Numbered from the stretch's first letter, positions 1 through 9,891 are shown. The stretch: 64,000 nt of DNA from an uncultured Algibacter sp. (GCF_947495925.1 NZ_CANMAU010000001.1:473523-537522); one strand, 5' to 3'. Made by a program: numbers and translations. Notes: generated by a model not told the origin, from the letters alone.

Positions 1-33
1 CAAGTTAACAAATAGTTTTAAAGTAGCTCACTA

Positions 34-987
34 TTATTTTTTCCTATTATAAATAGGCAAATACGTTAACGACACTCCTCCAAATACAATTATTAATAGC
101 GTTTGAGAGGCCCACATAATCCAACCAAAAGCAATACTAGGCTCTTCGGCTATTCCAAAAATTGAAAACGCCGCATATATAGCCAGAGGATATGATCCAA
201 TACCTCCATTTGTAGCTGCTATACTAAAGCTTGCCGAAATAAACCCAATTAAAATGGCTCCTAAAGACACCCCTTCTAAGTCCTTAATTGCAAATGAGGT
301 AATATAAAACATAAGTACATACATACCCCAAATAAACAAAGTATGAAAAATAAATGCCCATTTCTTTTCCATTTTAAAAATACTAAATGCTCCTTCGATT
401 AACCCATGAATAAACGACCTCATTTTTATCGCCAATTTAGACTGGCTCTTTTTAATGAATTTAAAAAACAATAAAACTATTACAAAGGCAAACGTAAGCA
501 TCAATAGTATTTTGGCTGGGTCAAACCTTTCCACTAAAAAACTGTAAATAAAATCGAATTGAAGAAATAACGTAATTGAAATTATACCGAGCATAACGAT
601 CAAATCTGCTATACGTTCTGCGACAATAGTCCCAAATCCTTTTTCAAATGGCACACCCTCATAGTTCGTCAGAATTGAAGCTCGAGCTACTTCACCTGCT
701 CTTGGAATAGTATAATTAATTAAATATGTTGCAAAAACAGCCATAATACTATTGCCCAACTTAACATGATAACCCATAGGCTCTAATTGAAAACGCCACC
801 GATACGCCCTAGATAAATGACTCAACAAGCCTAAAAACATTCCTAAAACAATCCATTTATAATTGGCATTTTTGGCATATACCCAAAGTTCTTCTAGAGA
901 CACTTTAGACAATGAATACCAAACCAAAAAAACTCCCAATAGGAGAGGGAGTGTGATTTTGATAATATTTTTTAGCTTTTTATTCAA
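34..987 (-). CDS. YbhN/LPG-synthase-TM family flippase-like membrane protein
   Basis: This 317-residue integral membrane protein has about eight hydrophobic segments, the first near residues 10-30 and the last near 285-312. It ends in a short basic tail. The overall pattern, with the Tyr-rich first loop, the SRAYRWRFQLEP stretch and the ATNGGIGSYP motif near residue 260, is that of the lysylphosphatidylglycerol-synthase transmembrane domain family (YbhN/AglD-like). Members act in lipid or glycolipid translocation at the cytoplasmic membrane, but most are uncharacterised. It lacks the soluble synthase domain of MprF. It begins 4 nt after the stop of panD and is the last visible gene of a panC-panD-ybhN operon, an arrangement I associate with Flavobacteriia. 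Family assignment is fairly secure; substrate is unknown. Confidence 0.8.
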   Translation of the reverse strand: MNKKLKNIIKITLPLLLGVFLVWYSLSKVSLEELWVYAKNANYKWIVLGMFLGLLSHLSRAYRWRFQLEPMGYHVKLGNSIMAVFATYLINYTIPRAGEVARASILTNYEGVPFEKGFGTIVAERIADLIVMLGIISITLFLQFDFIYSFLVERFDPAKILLMLTFAFVIVLLFFKFIKKSQSKLAIKMRSFIHGLIEGAFSIFKMEKKWAFIFHTLFIWGMYVLMFYITSFAIKDLEGVSLGAILIGFISASFSIAATNGGIGSYPLAIYAAFSIFGIAEEPSIAFGWIMWASQTLLIIVFGGVSLTYLPIYNRKK

Positions 988-991
988 AAGA

Positions 992-1342
992 CTATTTCAA
1001 CAGATTGGTCGCCTCATCCGGAAAAACCAATGACGGTTTAAAAGTTTTAGCCTCTTCAATATCCATAAAGGCATATGTAATTAGTATTAAGGTATCTCCA
1101 ACTGAAACTTTACGTGCAGCAGCACCATTTAAAGTAATTTCCCCTGTATTTCGAGGTCCTGGTATACAATATGTTTCTAACCGTTCTCCATTGTCATTAT
1201 TTACGATCTGAACTTTTTCTCCTTGTATAATATTGGCAGCTTCCATTAAATCTTCATCAATGGTAATACTACCTATATAATTAAGTTCTGCACCAGTGCA
1301 TTTAACTCTATGAATCTTAGATTTTACTACTTGAATTTGCAT
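992..1342 (-). CDS. panD: Aspartate 1-decarboxylase
   Basis: PanD decarboxylates L-aspartate to beta-alanine, the amine half of pantothenate. The 116-residue proenzyme has the self-cleavage site Gly24-Ser25 in the sequence YIGSIT; cleavage leaves an N-terminal pyruvoyl group on the alpha chain. Other family marks are the conserved N-terminal VVKSKIHR, the ENGERxETYxIPGxR-like stretch around residues 50-63 (here [16 protein letters not shown]) and the [12 protein letters not shown] segment near 66-77. Length is normal for the family (about 115-130). It lies 13 nt downstream of panC on the same strand, so both pantothenate branch enzymes are co-transcribed. Its stop is followed almost directly by the flippase-like gene. 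No anomaly seen. Confidence 0.97.
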   Translation of the reverse strand: MQIQVVKSKIHRVKCTGAELNYIGSITIDEDLMEAANIIQGEKVQIVNNDNGERLETYCIPGPRNTGEITLNGAAARKVSVGDTLILITYAFMDIEEAKTFKPSLVFPDEATNLLK

Positions 1343-1355
1343 GCGGCAAAGGTAA

Positions 1356-2207
1356 TTAATTTAATGCGATATTATCAATTAGTCTAATATCATCTGCATA
1401 TACAGCAATAAAGGCTCGATATGCTTTTTTATTCGATTTACGTTTAACAGGTTTTAAGGTTTTGGCATCTGCAATAATGAAATATTCTAAATCTAACAAT
1501 TCATGACTAGCAAACTGTGCCTCAACCCATTCTGTTGTTTTATTAGCACTTTTTGTGCCAAATTTTTCTTTGGCAGTATTTAATGTCCTATAGATTAAAG
1601 GTGCCGCCTTTTTATATTCGACCTTTAATCTGGTATTGCGTGAGCTCATTGCCAAACCATTGGCTTCCCGATGAATAGTACAGCCCACAATATTTACAGG
1701 AATCTGATACTTTTCAACTAGTTTTTTAATAATTGCCAGTTGCTGAAAATCTTTTTCTCCAAAATAGGCGTTATCAGGTTTTACAATTTCAAAAAAACGT
1801 TTTACAATAGTTCCAACACCGTCAAAATGTCCGTTTCTAAATTTACCCTCCATTTCAAATTCTAATCCGTCAAAATCAAACTTTTCAGATACAGGATTAC
1901 CATCATACATATCTTTAACAGTTGGAGCATAAACCAAAATAGAATCTTTGCTTAGGGTTTTTAATAAAGAAACATCCTCTTTTAATGTTCTAGGGTATTT
2001 TTCTAGGTCATCACTATTATCAAACTGAGTAGGGTTTACAAAAACGCTTACAACTACTTTCTCGTTTTCAGACAGAGCCTTTTTTACTAATTGCAAATGC
2101 CCTTCATGCAATGCCCCCATAGTAGGAACCAGTCCTATTTTCAAGTTTTCAGCTCGTAATCTATCGAGAGTTGATGAAATTTGCTGTTTTTCTGAATAAA
2201 CTTCCAC
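1356..2207 (-). CDS. panC: Pantothenate synthetase (pantoate--beta-alanine ligase)
   Basis: PanC joins pantoate and beta-alanine with ATP through a pantoyl-adenylate intermediate in the cytoplasm. The 283-residue protein carries the nucleotidyltransferase HIGH-like motif in [14 protein letters not shown] (residues about 28-41), the FVNPTQF substrate-binding stretch, the [11 protein letters not shown] segment near 150 and the KMSKS-like SSRNTRL loop near 190. Length is typical of the family. It is the promoter-proximal gene of the operon with panD and the membrane gene. The other pantothenate genes (panB, panE) are not in the window. The product of panD feeds this enzyme directly, which explains the gene order. 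Confidence 0.97.
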   Translation of the reverse strand: MEVYSEKQQISSTLDRLRAENLKIGLVPTMGALHEGHLQLVKKALSENEKVVVSVFVNPTQFDNSDDLEKYPRTLKEDVSLLKTLSKDSILVYAPTVKDMYDGNPVSEKFDFDGLEFEMEGKFRNGHFDGVGTIVKRFFEIVKPDNAYFGEKDFQQLAIIKKLVEKYQIPVNIVGCTIHREANGLAMSSRNTRLKVEYKKAAPLIYRTLNTAKEKFGTKSANKTTEWVEAQFASHELLDLEYFIIADAKTLKPVKRKSNKKAYRAFIAVYADDIRLIDNIALN

Positions 2208-2270
2208 AATTTAATATAAAATTAACGCTTGCAAACTTAAGATTTTACCCGCAATTAGCATAAATTTTTG

Positions 2271-2278
2271 TATTTTTG
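2271..2278 (+). promoter_or_regulatory. Bacteroidota -7 box upstream of the GT5-like gene
   Basis: TATTTTTG fits the TAnnTTTG consensus of Bacteroidota sigma-A promoters. It lies in the divergent 200-nt gap between panC and the plus-strand gene at 2409, which would leave a leader of about 120 nt. No TTG sits at the expected -33 spacing, so the call rests on the -7 element only. Confidence 0.35.
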
Positions 2279-2408
2279 CGTGTTTTTTATTTTCAACAAT
2301 CAAAAAAAGCAGAACCCTTATAATTGAGCTTTATAATTTTCTTTTAGAAATAAAGAGATTTGTTATTGCCATTTATAAAGTCAAGTTTAAGTCAAATAAA
2401 CCAAACAT

Positions 2409-3218
2409 ATGAAAGATAAGAGGATATTATATGTATCATCTGAAGTAGTGCCCTATTTACCTGAAACTGAAATTTCTTCCATGTCTTTTGAAGCACCTCG
2501 AATGGTGAATCAACAAGGTGGGCAAATAAGAATTTTTATGCCTAGGTATGGCAATATTAATGAAAGAAGGCATCAATTACATGAAGTTATAAGATTATCT
2601 GGAATAAATTTGGTTATCAACGACTTAGACATGCCCTTAATTATTAAAGTAGCTTCAATACCAAAAGAGCGCATTCAAGTTTATTTTATTGATAATGACG
2701 AATATTTCAAAAGAAAAGCAACTTTGACTGATGAAGACGGCAAGCTATTTTCAGATAATGATGAACGTGCTATTTTCTTTGCAAAAGGTGTTATTGAAAC
2801 CGTTAAAAAATTAAACTGGGCACCCGATATTATTCATGTTCATGGTTGGCTAGCTTCTTTATTACCATTATATCTTAAAGAATTTTACAAAGACGAACCT
2901 TTATTTAGCGAAAGTAAAGTTGTAACATCTATTTACAACCAAGGGTTTGATGGAGCCTTGAATAAAGATTTAGTAAATAAAATTAAATTTGACAATATTG
3001 AAGAGGAGGCTATTAAACCTCTTGAAGAGCCTTCTTACAACAATTTAATGAAAATTGCTATTGATTATTCTGACGCTTTAATTGTGGGCTCTGAAAGTAT
3101 TCCAGACGATTTAGATGCGCATCTTAAATCGGCAGACAAACCTATTTTAGAATACAAAAGTAAAGATGAATTTGGTGAGGCATACACAACATTTTTCAAT
3201 AATTCCGTTTTAAGTTAA
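2409..3218 (+). CDS. GT5-like (glycogen/starch synthase N-terminal domain) protein, catalytic motif missing
   Basis: The 269-residue product resembles only the N-terminal half of a GT-B glycogen/starch synthase (GT5). Support comes from the start RILYVSSEVVPYLP, the IRIFMPRYG strand-loop, the IQVYFID(N)DEYF segment and WAPDIIHVHGWLASLLPLYLK at about residues 135-155. The Lys-x-Gly-Gly ADP-glucose motif that normally follows the first strand is replaced by PETEISSMSF, and there is no C-terminal Rossmann domain. An ordinary glycogen synthase is about 470 residues. It is therefore unlikely to be an active glycogen synthase, although databases tend to call such proteins so. It lies just upstream of the DUF4270 gene and glmS, an arrangement I believe is conserved in Bacteroidota, suggesting an envelope or amino-sugar role. 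Function unknown. Confidence 0.75.
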   Translation: MKDKRILYVSSEVVPYLPETEISSMSFEAPRMVNQQGGQIRIFMPRYGNINERRHQLHEVIRLSGINLVINDLDMPLIIKVASIPKERIQVYFIDNDEYFKRKATLTDEDGKLFSDNDERAIFFAKGVIETVKKLNWAPDIIHVHGWLASLLPLYLKEFYKDEPLFSESKVVTSIYNQGFDGALNKDLVNKIKFDNIEEEAIKPLEEPSYNNLMKIAIDYSDALIVGSESIPDDLDAHLKSADKPILEYKSKDEFGEAYTTFFNNSVLS

Positions 3219-3243
3219 ACAGCCTTATTCATTGTAAATAAAT

Positions 3244-4917
3244 ATGAAAAAGACAATTAAAGTCCTCAAATTTTCCATTGTTTTTATTTTAACAGCTATC
3301 ACATTCATTGCCTGTGATAAAGATTTCAATATCATAGAAAGTGATGTTTTAAGTAATGAAAATTTCAACTTTGCTACTAAAGATTCAATATGGCCATTAA
3401 CCGCATATAACAAAAAATTAGATTCATTACAAGTTAATAATTTAGTTTCAAACCTTCTAGGAGTATTTAATGATCCGGCGTATGGTCCAAATAAAGCGAG
3501 TATTATTACCCAAATCACGCCATCTATTTTTAATCCGGACTTTGGAACCGAGCCTGTTATTGATAGTGTTATAATGAGCATTCCCTATTTTAGTACTACC
3601 ACTAGCACAGATGAAGATGGGTTTCCTATTTATAAGTTAGATTCGCTGTATGGAAATATAGATTCAGATATTAAGCTTACTATTTTCCAAAATGGTTATC
3701 TTTTAAGAGATTTTGATCCGAATAATGGACAGGATAACACACAAAAATATTATTCTAACGGAAGTAATTCGGCTAACTCAGCTTTAAACGGCACTACAAC
3801 AATTCTATTTGATGACCATATTGTTAACCCCGAAACCCCACTATTAAATATTGACTCCTTTATACCAAGCAAGGACCCAATAATTACGACTGTGGGAGAA
3901 GGTGAAGATGCTGTAACTACGAGAGGAGAACCTGCATTCAGATACCCCCTTAATAATGAATTTTGGAAGGAAACCATAATCGAAAAAGAAGGCGATGCAG
4001 TTTTGAGTAATGCCAATAATTTTCACAACTACTTTAGAGGTCTATATTTTAAAGCCGAAGCAACAAATGAAGACGGAACCATGATTCAGCTAAATCTGGA
4101 AGGAGGTAGTATAACACTGTATTACACCAATGGAGAAGAAGGTTCGCGGTCGGAGCAAACTTACACACTAAACTTTTCCGGAAATAAGCTTAATACTTTT
4201 ATCAATAATTATGATATCACGTTAGTAAATGGCGACAAAACTTTAGGTGATGCAAAATTATACTTAAAAGGAACTGAAGGCTCTATGGCGGTTGTTGATC
4301 TATTTAAGGGAATGGTAGATTGTGATGGCGATGGTATAGCAAATGACAATGCTCTTGACTGTTTTAAAAATACATTTCGACAACTTGATGAAGAAGGAGA
4401 ACCTATTAAAGACCCTTTAACCAATAGGATTTTATTAAAACGAATTATTAATGAAGCGCATTTGGTGATTTTTGAAGATGAAAACCTCCCTGATGATGGT
4501 GGGCCTAATGATTATCATTTTTATGATCGTATTTATGCCTATGATCTTAAAAACAATATAACTACTGTTGATTACCAGATTGACCAAACTGAAAACACAC
4601 AGCAACCGTTTAATTCCAAAATAGTTAGTCTTGGTCAAAGAAATCCCGATTCTGGGAAATATAAAATTCGTGTTACCGAGCATTTAAATAATATTTTAAT
4701 TAGAGACTCCACGAATACAAAGTTAGGGCTTGTAACATCTACCAATGTAAATTACACTGGTAGTGGTGACATATTAAATAGTAGTGATGAAGTCACAGAA
4801 ATTCCAAGCGCAACAATTCTATCTCCCAGAGGAACAATTATTTACGGTAGCAAGGGAACAGCCGGAAAAGAAAATAAAAAGTTGCAATTAAAGATATTCT
4901 ATACAGAATCCAAATAA
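3244..4917 (+). CDS. DUF4270 family lipoprotein
   Basis: The 557-residue protein starts with a basic N-terminus, a hydrophobic stretch and the lipobox TFIAC at about residues 20-24, so it is an exported lipoprotein. The mature part is rich in Asp, Asn, Thr and beta-strand-like segments, with conserved-looking blocks such as DSVIMSIPYFS and YDLKNN near residue 430, and ends ATILSPRGTIIYGS-KGT followed by KLQLKIFYTE. This is the pattern of DUF4270, a family common in Bacteroidota and of unknown function. It begins 25 nt after the GT5-like gene and is probably co-transcribed with it. A calcium-binding-like stretch DCDGDGIANDNALDCF occurs near residue 359. The exact role is not known; surface location is an inference from the lipobox. 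Confidence 0.8.
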   Translation: MKKTIKVLKFSIVFILTAITFIACDKDFNIIESDVLSNENFNFATKDSIWPLTAYNKKLDSLQVNNLVSNLLGVFNDPAYGPNKASIITQITPSIFNPDFGTEPVIDSVIMSIPYFSTTTSTDEDGFPIYKLDSLYGNIDSDIKLTIFQNGYLLRDFDPNNGQDNTQKYYSNGSNSANSALNGTTTILFDDHIVNPETPLLNIDSFIPSKDPIITTVGEGEDAVTTRGEPAFRYPLNNEFWKETIIEKEGDAVLSNANNFHNYFRGLYFKAEATNEDGTMIQLNLEGGSITLYYTNGEEGSRSEQTYTLNFSGNKLNTFINNYDITLVNGDKTLGDAKLYLKGTEGSMAVVDLFKGMVDCDGDGIANDNALDCFKNTFRQLDEEGEPIKDPLTNRILLKRIINEAHLVIFEDENLPDDGGPNDYHFYDRIYAYDLKNNITTVDYQIDQTENTQQPFNSKIVSLGQRNPDSGKYKIRVTEHLNNILIRDSTNTKLGLVTSTNVNYTGSGDILNSSDEVTEIPSATILSPRGTIIYGSKGTAGKENKKLQLKIFYTESK

Positions 4918-5076
4918 CGATAAGTTATTGGTATTTAGATGAATAATTAGAAATCAAATTGTTTAAAATGAATTTCATCGTATAAATCATTGAGTTCATA
5001 TAAAAATTAAAACTTCTAGTTATATATTTTACATATTTGTCTTGAATTAAAAACCCTAAATCAAAATAATAAAATT

Positions 5077-6930
5077 ATGTGTGGAATTGTTGGATATATT
5101 GGCCCAAGAGAAGCTTATCCTATTGTTGTTGAAGGCTTAAAACGTTTAGAATACAGAGGCTATGATAGTGCTGGTATTGCGTTGTTTGATGGTACTAGCC
5201 TTAAAGTATCAAAAACAAAAGGAAAAGTCGCTGACTTAGAAGCTCGTGCTTCCGAGGAAATCACTCAAAACGGTAATGTTGGGATTGGTCACACAAGATG
5301 GGCAACTCATGGTGTTCCAAATGATGTAAACTCACATCCACATGTTTCTAATTCTGGTGACCTTGTTATTATTCATAATGGTATTATTGAAAATTATGAA
5401 TCTCTAAAACAAGAATTAATTGCCAGAGGGTACACCTTTCATTCAGATACAGATACTGAGGTTTTAATCAATTTAATTGAAGACGTTAAAAAACAAGAAG
5501 GCGTAAAACTAGGCAAAGCGGTTCAAATAGCTTTAAACCAAGTTATTGGGGCGTATGCTATTGCTGTATTTGATAAAAACAAACCTGAAGAAGTCGTTGT
5601 AGCACGTTTGGGGAGCCCTCTAGCAATAGGAATAGGGGACAATGAAGACGAATTCTTTATAGCAAGTGATGCATCACCTTTCTTGGAGTACACAAAAAAT
5701 GCTGTTTACTTAGAAGATGAAGAAATGGCAGTTATTAGATTTCATAAAGGAATCAAGATAAGAAAGATTAAGGATGACTCTTTGGTTGACACTTATGTTC
5801 AAGAGCTTCAAATAAACTTAGAGCAAATTGAAAAAGGTGGCTATGACCATTTTATGTTAAAAGAAATCCATGAGCAGCCTAAAGCCATTACCGATACCTA
5901 CAGAGGTAGGTTATTAAGAAATGAAGCTATAATTAAGATGGCTGGTGTTGAAGACAACATGAAAAAATTTCTTAATGCTAATCGTATTATTATTGTAGCC
6001 TGTGGTACATCATGGCATGCAGGGTTAGTCGCTGAGTATATATTTGAAGATTTAGCTAGAATCCCTGTTGAAGTTGAGTATGCCTCAGAATTTAGATATC
6101 GTAATCCGATTATTACTGAAAACGACGTTCTCATTGCCATTTCCCAATCTGGAGAAACAGCAGATACACTGGCTGCTATAAAATTAGCTAAATCAAAAGG
6201 GGCATTTGTTTTTGGTGTTTGTAATGTTGTAGGTTCATCTATTGCTAGAGAATCAGATGCAGGAGCATATACACATGCGGGGCCAGAAATTGGAGTTGCA
6301 TCTACAAAAGCTTTCACAACTCAAATTACAGTTTTAACTTTAATAGCACTAAGACTATCTAGAGCCAAAGGCACCATAAATAGTTCTGATTTCCGTCAAC
6401 ACCTTTTAGAATTGGAAATGATTCCAAAGAAAGTAGAAAAAGCCCTAGAATCTGATGGTCTTATTCAAACTATTGCCAATGTATATAAAGACGTTAACAA
6501 TTTCCTTTACTTAGGAAGAGGCTATAATTTCCCTGTTGCACTTGAAGGTGCTCTAAAACTAAAAGAGATTTCATATATACATGCAGAGGGCTATCCTGCT
6601 GCAGAAATGAAACATGGCCCTATAGCTTTAATAGACGAAAATATGCCTATTGTTGTCATTGCAACTAGAAAAGGGCATTACGAAAAGGTGGTTAGTAACA
6701 TTCAAGAAATCAAATCTCGAAAAGGAAAAATTATAGGTATAGTCACTGAAGGTGATACCCAAGTAAAAGAACTTGCGGATCATGTTATTGAGGTTCCTGA
6801 AACTCTGGAGTCACTTTCTCCTTTATTAACTACAATTCCTTTACAACTACTATCATATCATATCGCAGTAATGCTAGATAAAAATGTTGATCAACCTCGA
6901 AACTTAGCAAAATCTGTTACAGTAGAATAA
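5077..6930 (+). CDS. glmS: Glutamine--fructose-6-phosphate aminotransferase (isomerizing)
   Basis: GlmS makes glucosamine-6-phosphate from fructose-6-phosphate and glutamine, the first step towards peptidoglycan and LPS amino sugars. The protein of 617 residues starts MCGIVGYIG, so Cys2 becomes the N-terminal nucleophile of the class II glutaminase domain (about 1-240). Two SIS sugar-isomerase domains follow, with CGTSWHAG near 310, SQSGETADT near 358, and the C-terminal NLAKSVTVE tail that closes over the sugar site. Length matches the family (about 610). The 158-nt upstream gap holds no recognisable glmS ribozyme core, consistent with a Gram-negative host. It follows the DUF4270 gene, with its own promoter likely. 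No anomaly. Confidence 0.98.
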   Translation: MCGIVGYIGPREAYPIVVEGLKRLEYRGYDSAGIALFDGTSLKVSKTKGKVADLEARASEEITQNGNVGIGHTRWATHGVPNDVNSHPHVSNSGDLVIIHNGIIENYESLKQELIARGYTFHSDTDTEVLINLIEDVKKQEGVKLGKAVQIALNQVIGAYAIAVFDKNKPEEVVVARLGSPLAIGIGDNEDEFFIASDASPFLEYTKNAVYLEDEEMAVIRFHKGIKIRKIKDDSLVDTYVQELQINLEQIEKGGYDHFMLKEIHEQPKAITDTYRGRLLRNEAIIKMAGVEDNMKKFLNANRIIIVACGTSWHAGLVAEYIFEDLARIPVEVEYASEFRYRNPIITENDVLIAISQSGETADTLAAIKLAKSKGAFVFGVCNVVGSSIARESDAGAYTHAGPEIGVASTKAFTTQITVLTLIALRLSRAKGTINSSDFRQHLLELEMIPKKVEKALESDGLIQTIANVYKDVNNFLYLGRGYNFPVALEGALKLKEISYIHAEGYPAAEMKHGPIALIDENMPIVVIATRKGHYEKVVSNIQEIKSRKGKIIGIVTEGDTQVKELADHVIEVPETLESLSPLLTTIPLQLLSYHIAVMLDKNVDQPRNLAKSVTVE

Positions 6931-6955
6931 AACAACATTTTACAATACTTTTTTA

Positions 6956-6983
6956 AATGCCATAGTCAATTTACTATGGCATT
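6956..6983 (+). terminator. Hairpin after glmS
   Basis: Arms TGCCATAGT (6958-6966) and ACTATGGCA (6973-6981) pair perfectly around a 6-nt loop, 28 nt after the glmS stop. The downstream tract is only moderately T-rich (ATTCCTATTTT), so termination efficiency is uncertain. Confidence 0.5.
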
Positions 6984-7029
6984 CCTATTTTCAGCACCTT
7001 CTTCTTATATAAAAACCAATAAATTCATA

Positions 7030-7061
7030 CATTTTTTATTAAAAAATGCTATGCATGCATA
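7030..7061. promoter_or_regulatory. Two adjacent palindromes upstream of TonB receptor
   Basis: CATTTTTTA and TAAAAAATG form a 9-bp inverted repeat with a 1-nt centre (7030-7048). One base later comes the perfect 12-bp palindrome TATGCATGCATA (7050-7061). They lie about 80-110 nt before the receptor start, a typical place for an operator. No regulator is known. Confidence 0.3.
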
Positions 7062-7140
7062 ATTTTTTATATTTTTAGCAAATAACAATGTCTTATATTT
7101 TTATATTTCTTTGTTATTAAACTAAAACTATACTTTTTAA

Positions 7141-9891
7141 ATGAGAACATTCTTCCCTATTTTATTGTTGTTTATTGGTAGCCTATGCTATTCCCAAACA
7201 ACCATTACTGGATCTGTAGTGGATGACAATGAACAACCTATTCCTGGCGCAAACGTAATTGTGGTAGGTACTTCCACTGGAGTGGTAAGCGATTTTGATG
7301 GAAACTTCACATTAACATACAGTCAGAATCCACCATTTTCTGTACAGGCTAGTAGCGTTGGTTTTGAGACTAACAACCAAGAAGTCACCTCTAATAATCA
7401 AATCCTTAAATTTGTTCTAATTGAAGGAACGGCATTAGATGAGGTCGTTATTTCGGCTTCAAGAACTCCTGAACGTATTTTCGAATCGCCCGTTACTGTT
7501 GAACGGTTAGGTCTTAAAGAAATCAAGAACACAGCTTCTGCCGACTTTTATGACGGCCTAGAAAACCTAAAAGGCGTTGATGTAAATACCAATAGTTTAA
7601 CTTTTAAATCTGTCAACACAAGAGGTTTTGCCACTTTCGCCAATAATCGCTTTATGCAATTGGTAGATGGCATGGACAACTCTACGCCCGCATTGAATTT
7701 CCCTATTGGAAACTTAGTGGGTATGACCGAAACAGATGTTTTAAGTGTTGAATTATTACCAGGAGCTTCTTCAGCTCTATATGGAGCCAACGCATTTAAT
7801 GGTATTTTATTTATGCGAAGTAAAAACCCATTTGATTATGAAGGCATCAGTGCTTCAATAAAAAGAGGTATTACCTCTCAAGAGGCTGCAGGTGATAATG
7901 CTTATACTGACTTAAGCATTCGAGCTGCTCATAAATTAAGTGACAAATTCGCGGTTAAAGTTAATTTTGGATACTTAAAAGGAACGGATTGGGCCGCAAC
8001 CAGTGAAGTTGATAAAATTGACCCCAATAGAACAAGAGCAGATCTTGACTATGATGGTATTAATGTTTATGGTGATGAAGTTTCAGCAAATATTAGAACC
8101 GAAGCTCCTGAAAGTGTAAAAGGAATAATTCCAGATGTTGATGTTAGTAGAACAGGCTATAACGAAAAATATTTAACTAACTATAATGCTGAAAGTATTA
8201 AAGCTGACTGGGGTTTATATTATCGTCCATTTGAAGATGATTTTGAAATTGCTTATGTTGGAAAAGTGGGTACGGGATCAACGATATATCAAGGAACAAA
8301 CCGATATAACATAGCAAATTTCTTTCAACAACAACACAAGTTAGAGATAAGAAATAATAATTTCTTTTTAAGAGGCTATGTAGTCGCTGATAAAGCAGGT
8401 GATTCATATGATATGGTTTTCACAGGAATAAATATTAATAGAGCTTGGAAAAGTGATGAACAGTGGTTTGAAGAATATATTACAACTTTTGCCGGAGCAA
8501 CTTTGGGAGGAGCAACGGAAGATGAAGCGCATGCTGCTGCAAGAGCACAGGCAGAATCTGGCAGATATGAACCGGGATCTCCTGAATATCAGTCAGCATT
8601 CAACAGAAGTATTAACGACCCTGATTTAAGTACAGGTTCAAAATTCCAAGACGCCTCGAAGTATTATCATTCTGACGCTAACTACAATTTCAGTCATTTA
8701 ATTGATTTTGCAGAAATCCAAGTTGGAGGTTCTTTCAGAAGGTATAGCTTAAACTCCTCAGGAACTATTTATACGGATCTTGATGGTCCTATTGATTACT
8801 CTGAATTTGGTTTATACACACAAATTCAAAAAAGTTTAGAACTCAATGAAAGTCTAGAATTAAAACTTACAGGCTCTGTACGCTATGATAAATCTGAATT
8901 TTTTGATGGATTCTTCTCGCCTAGACTATCAGCAGGTTTAACCGTAAATAGAAATCATAATATAAGAGCTTCAGTTCAAACAGGTTTTAGAAACCCGACT
9001 ACGCAAGATCTATTCATAGGTCTTGATGCCGGAAGAGCCATTTTAATTGGAGCAGCCCCAAGTAACTTAGATCGCTATGTTCGAACATTTGAAATTAGTA
9101 ATGAAGGACAAGCTATTGGTCAACCCGGTTCAGTTACTCAAACAGGACGAGTTGCTTATGAAAACTCATACAAAGCAAGTTCTGTACAGGCATTTGGAGA
9201 CTCTAAAAATCCAGAAGACCTTAAAGTTGCCAATCCTGATTTAATAAAACCAGAGCAAGTAACTTCTGCAGAAGTTGGTTATAGAGGAAAATTTGACGGT
9301 GTCGTTGTAGATTTTAGTGCTTATTATAATAGTTATAAAGATTTTATATCTCAAGAAGTTGTTATATCTCCTTTTTATGGTACTGCGGGCGATGGTGGTC
9401 TTTCTATTGCTGCCATAGCTAATGATGATTACCAAGCATGGAGTACATATACCAATTCTCCGGCCGATGTTAATTCTTATGGAGCATCTATTGGGATATC
9501 AACTAAAATATTTGGGAATTTTGATTTAGGAGGAAGTTACACCTATGCCAAATTAGATTTTGATCGTCAAATGTTCCCAGATTTTACGACTAATTTTAAC
9601 ACGCCTGAACATAAGTTTAAGGCTTCTTTTGGTAATACCGATTTATTTAAAAATTTTGGATTTAATGTGGCGTATAGGTTTAGTGATAATTATTTCTGGG
9701 AAGCCACATTTGGTAATGGTTTAGTTCCAGAATTCCATGTTGTTGATGCTCAGATTAACCTAAGGCTACCAAGTTTTAAATCTTCATTTAAGGCAGGAGC
9801 TACCAATTTACTTGGAGAAGAATATTTTACAGCATTTGGTACTGGTAATATTGGGTCAATGTTCTATCTCTCATGGACAATTAATAACTAA
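7141..9891 (+). CDS. TonB-dependent outer-membrane receptor with carboxypeptidase-like N-terminal domain
   Basis: The 916-residue protein has a signal peptide ending near SLCYSQ (residue 19), a carboxypeptidase-regulatory-like domain at about 20-100 (ITGSVVDDNEQPIPGANV), then a plug starting around ALDEVVISASRTPERIFESP and carrying the ELLPGASSALYGANAFNGILFM block typical of TonB receptors (about 200-225). The rest is a 22-strand barrel ending in an aromatic C-terminus (FYLSWTINN). It acts in the outer membrane to import a ligand with TonB-ExbBD energy. It is directly followed, after 4 nt, by an SGNH-hydrolase lipoprotein, so receptor and lipoprotein are likely partners. There is no SusD homologue. 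The substrate cannot be told from sequence; a lipid or ester-containing ligand is possible given the neighbour. Confidence 0.9.
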   Translation: MRTFFPILLLFIGSLCYSQTTITGSVVDDNEQPIPGANVIVVGTSTGVVSDFDGNFTLTYSQNPPFSVQASSVGFETNNQEVTSNNQILKFVLIEGTALDEVVISASRTPERIFESPVTVERLGLKEIKNTASADFYDGLENLKGVDVNTNSLTFKSVNTRGFATFANNRFMQLVDGMDNSTPALNFPIGNLVGMTETDVLSVELLPGASSALYGANAFNGILFMRSKNPFDYEGISASIKRGITSQEAAGDNAYTDLSIRAAHKLSDKFAVKVNFGYLKGTDWAATSEVDKIDPNRTRADLDYDGINVYGDEVSANIRTEAPESVKGIIPDVDVSRTGYNEKYLTNYNAESIKADWGLYYRPFEDDFEIAYVGKVGTGSTIYQGTNRYNIANFFQQQHKLEIRNNNFFLRGYVVADKAGDSYDMVFTGININRAWKSDEQWFEEYITTFAGATLGGATEDEAHAAARAQAESGRYEPGSPEYQSAFNRSINDPDLSTGSKFQDASKYYHSDANYNFSHLIDFAEIQVGGSFRRYSLNSSGTIYTDLDGPIDYSEFGLYTQIQKSLELNESLELKLTGSVRYDKSEFFDGFFSPRLSAGLTVNRNHNIRASVQTGFRNPTTQDLFIGLDAGRAILIGAAPSNLDRYVRTFEISNEGQAIGQPGSVTQTGRVAYENSYKASSVQAFGDSKNPEDLKVANPDLIKPEQVTSAEVGYRGKFDGVVVDFSAYYNSYKDFISQEVVISPFYGTAGDGGLSIAAIANDDYQAWSTYTNSPADVNSYGASIGISTKIFGNFDLGGSYTYAKLDFDRQMFPDFTTNFNTPEHKFKASFGNTDLFKNFGFNVAYRFSDNYFWEATFGNGLVPEFHVVDAQINLRLPSFKSSFKAGATNLLGEEYFTAFGTGNIGSMFYLSWTINN

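Noticed and set aside
3225..4683. Several antisense open frames opposite the DUF4270 gene
   Set aside because: They are shadows of a well-supported gene, with no family-like motif or signal of their own.
4918..5076. glmS ribozyme or other riboswitch in the glmS leader
   Set aside because: No conserved glmS ribozyme core or long structured element was seen in these 158 bases; the class is known mainly from Gram-positive bacteria.
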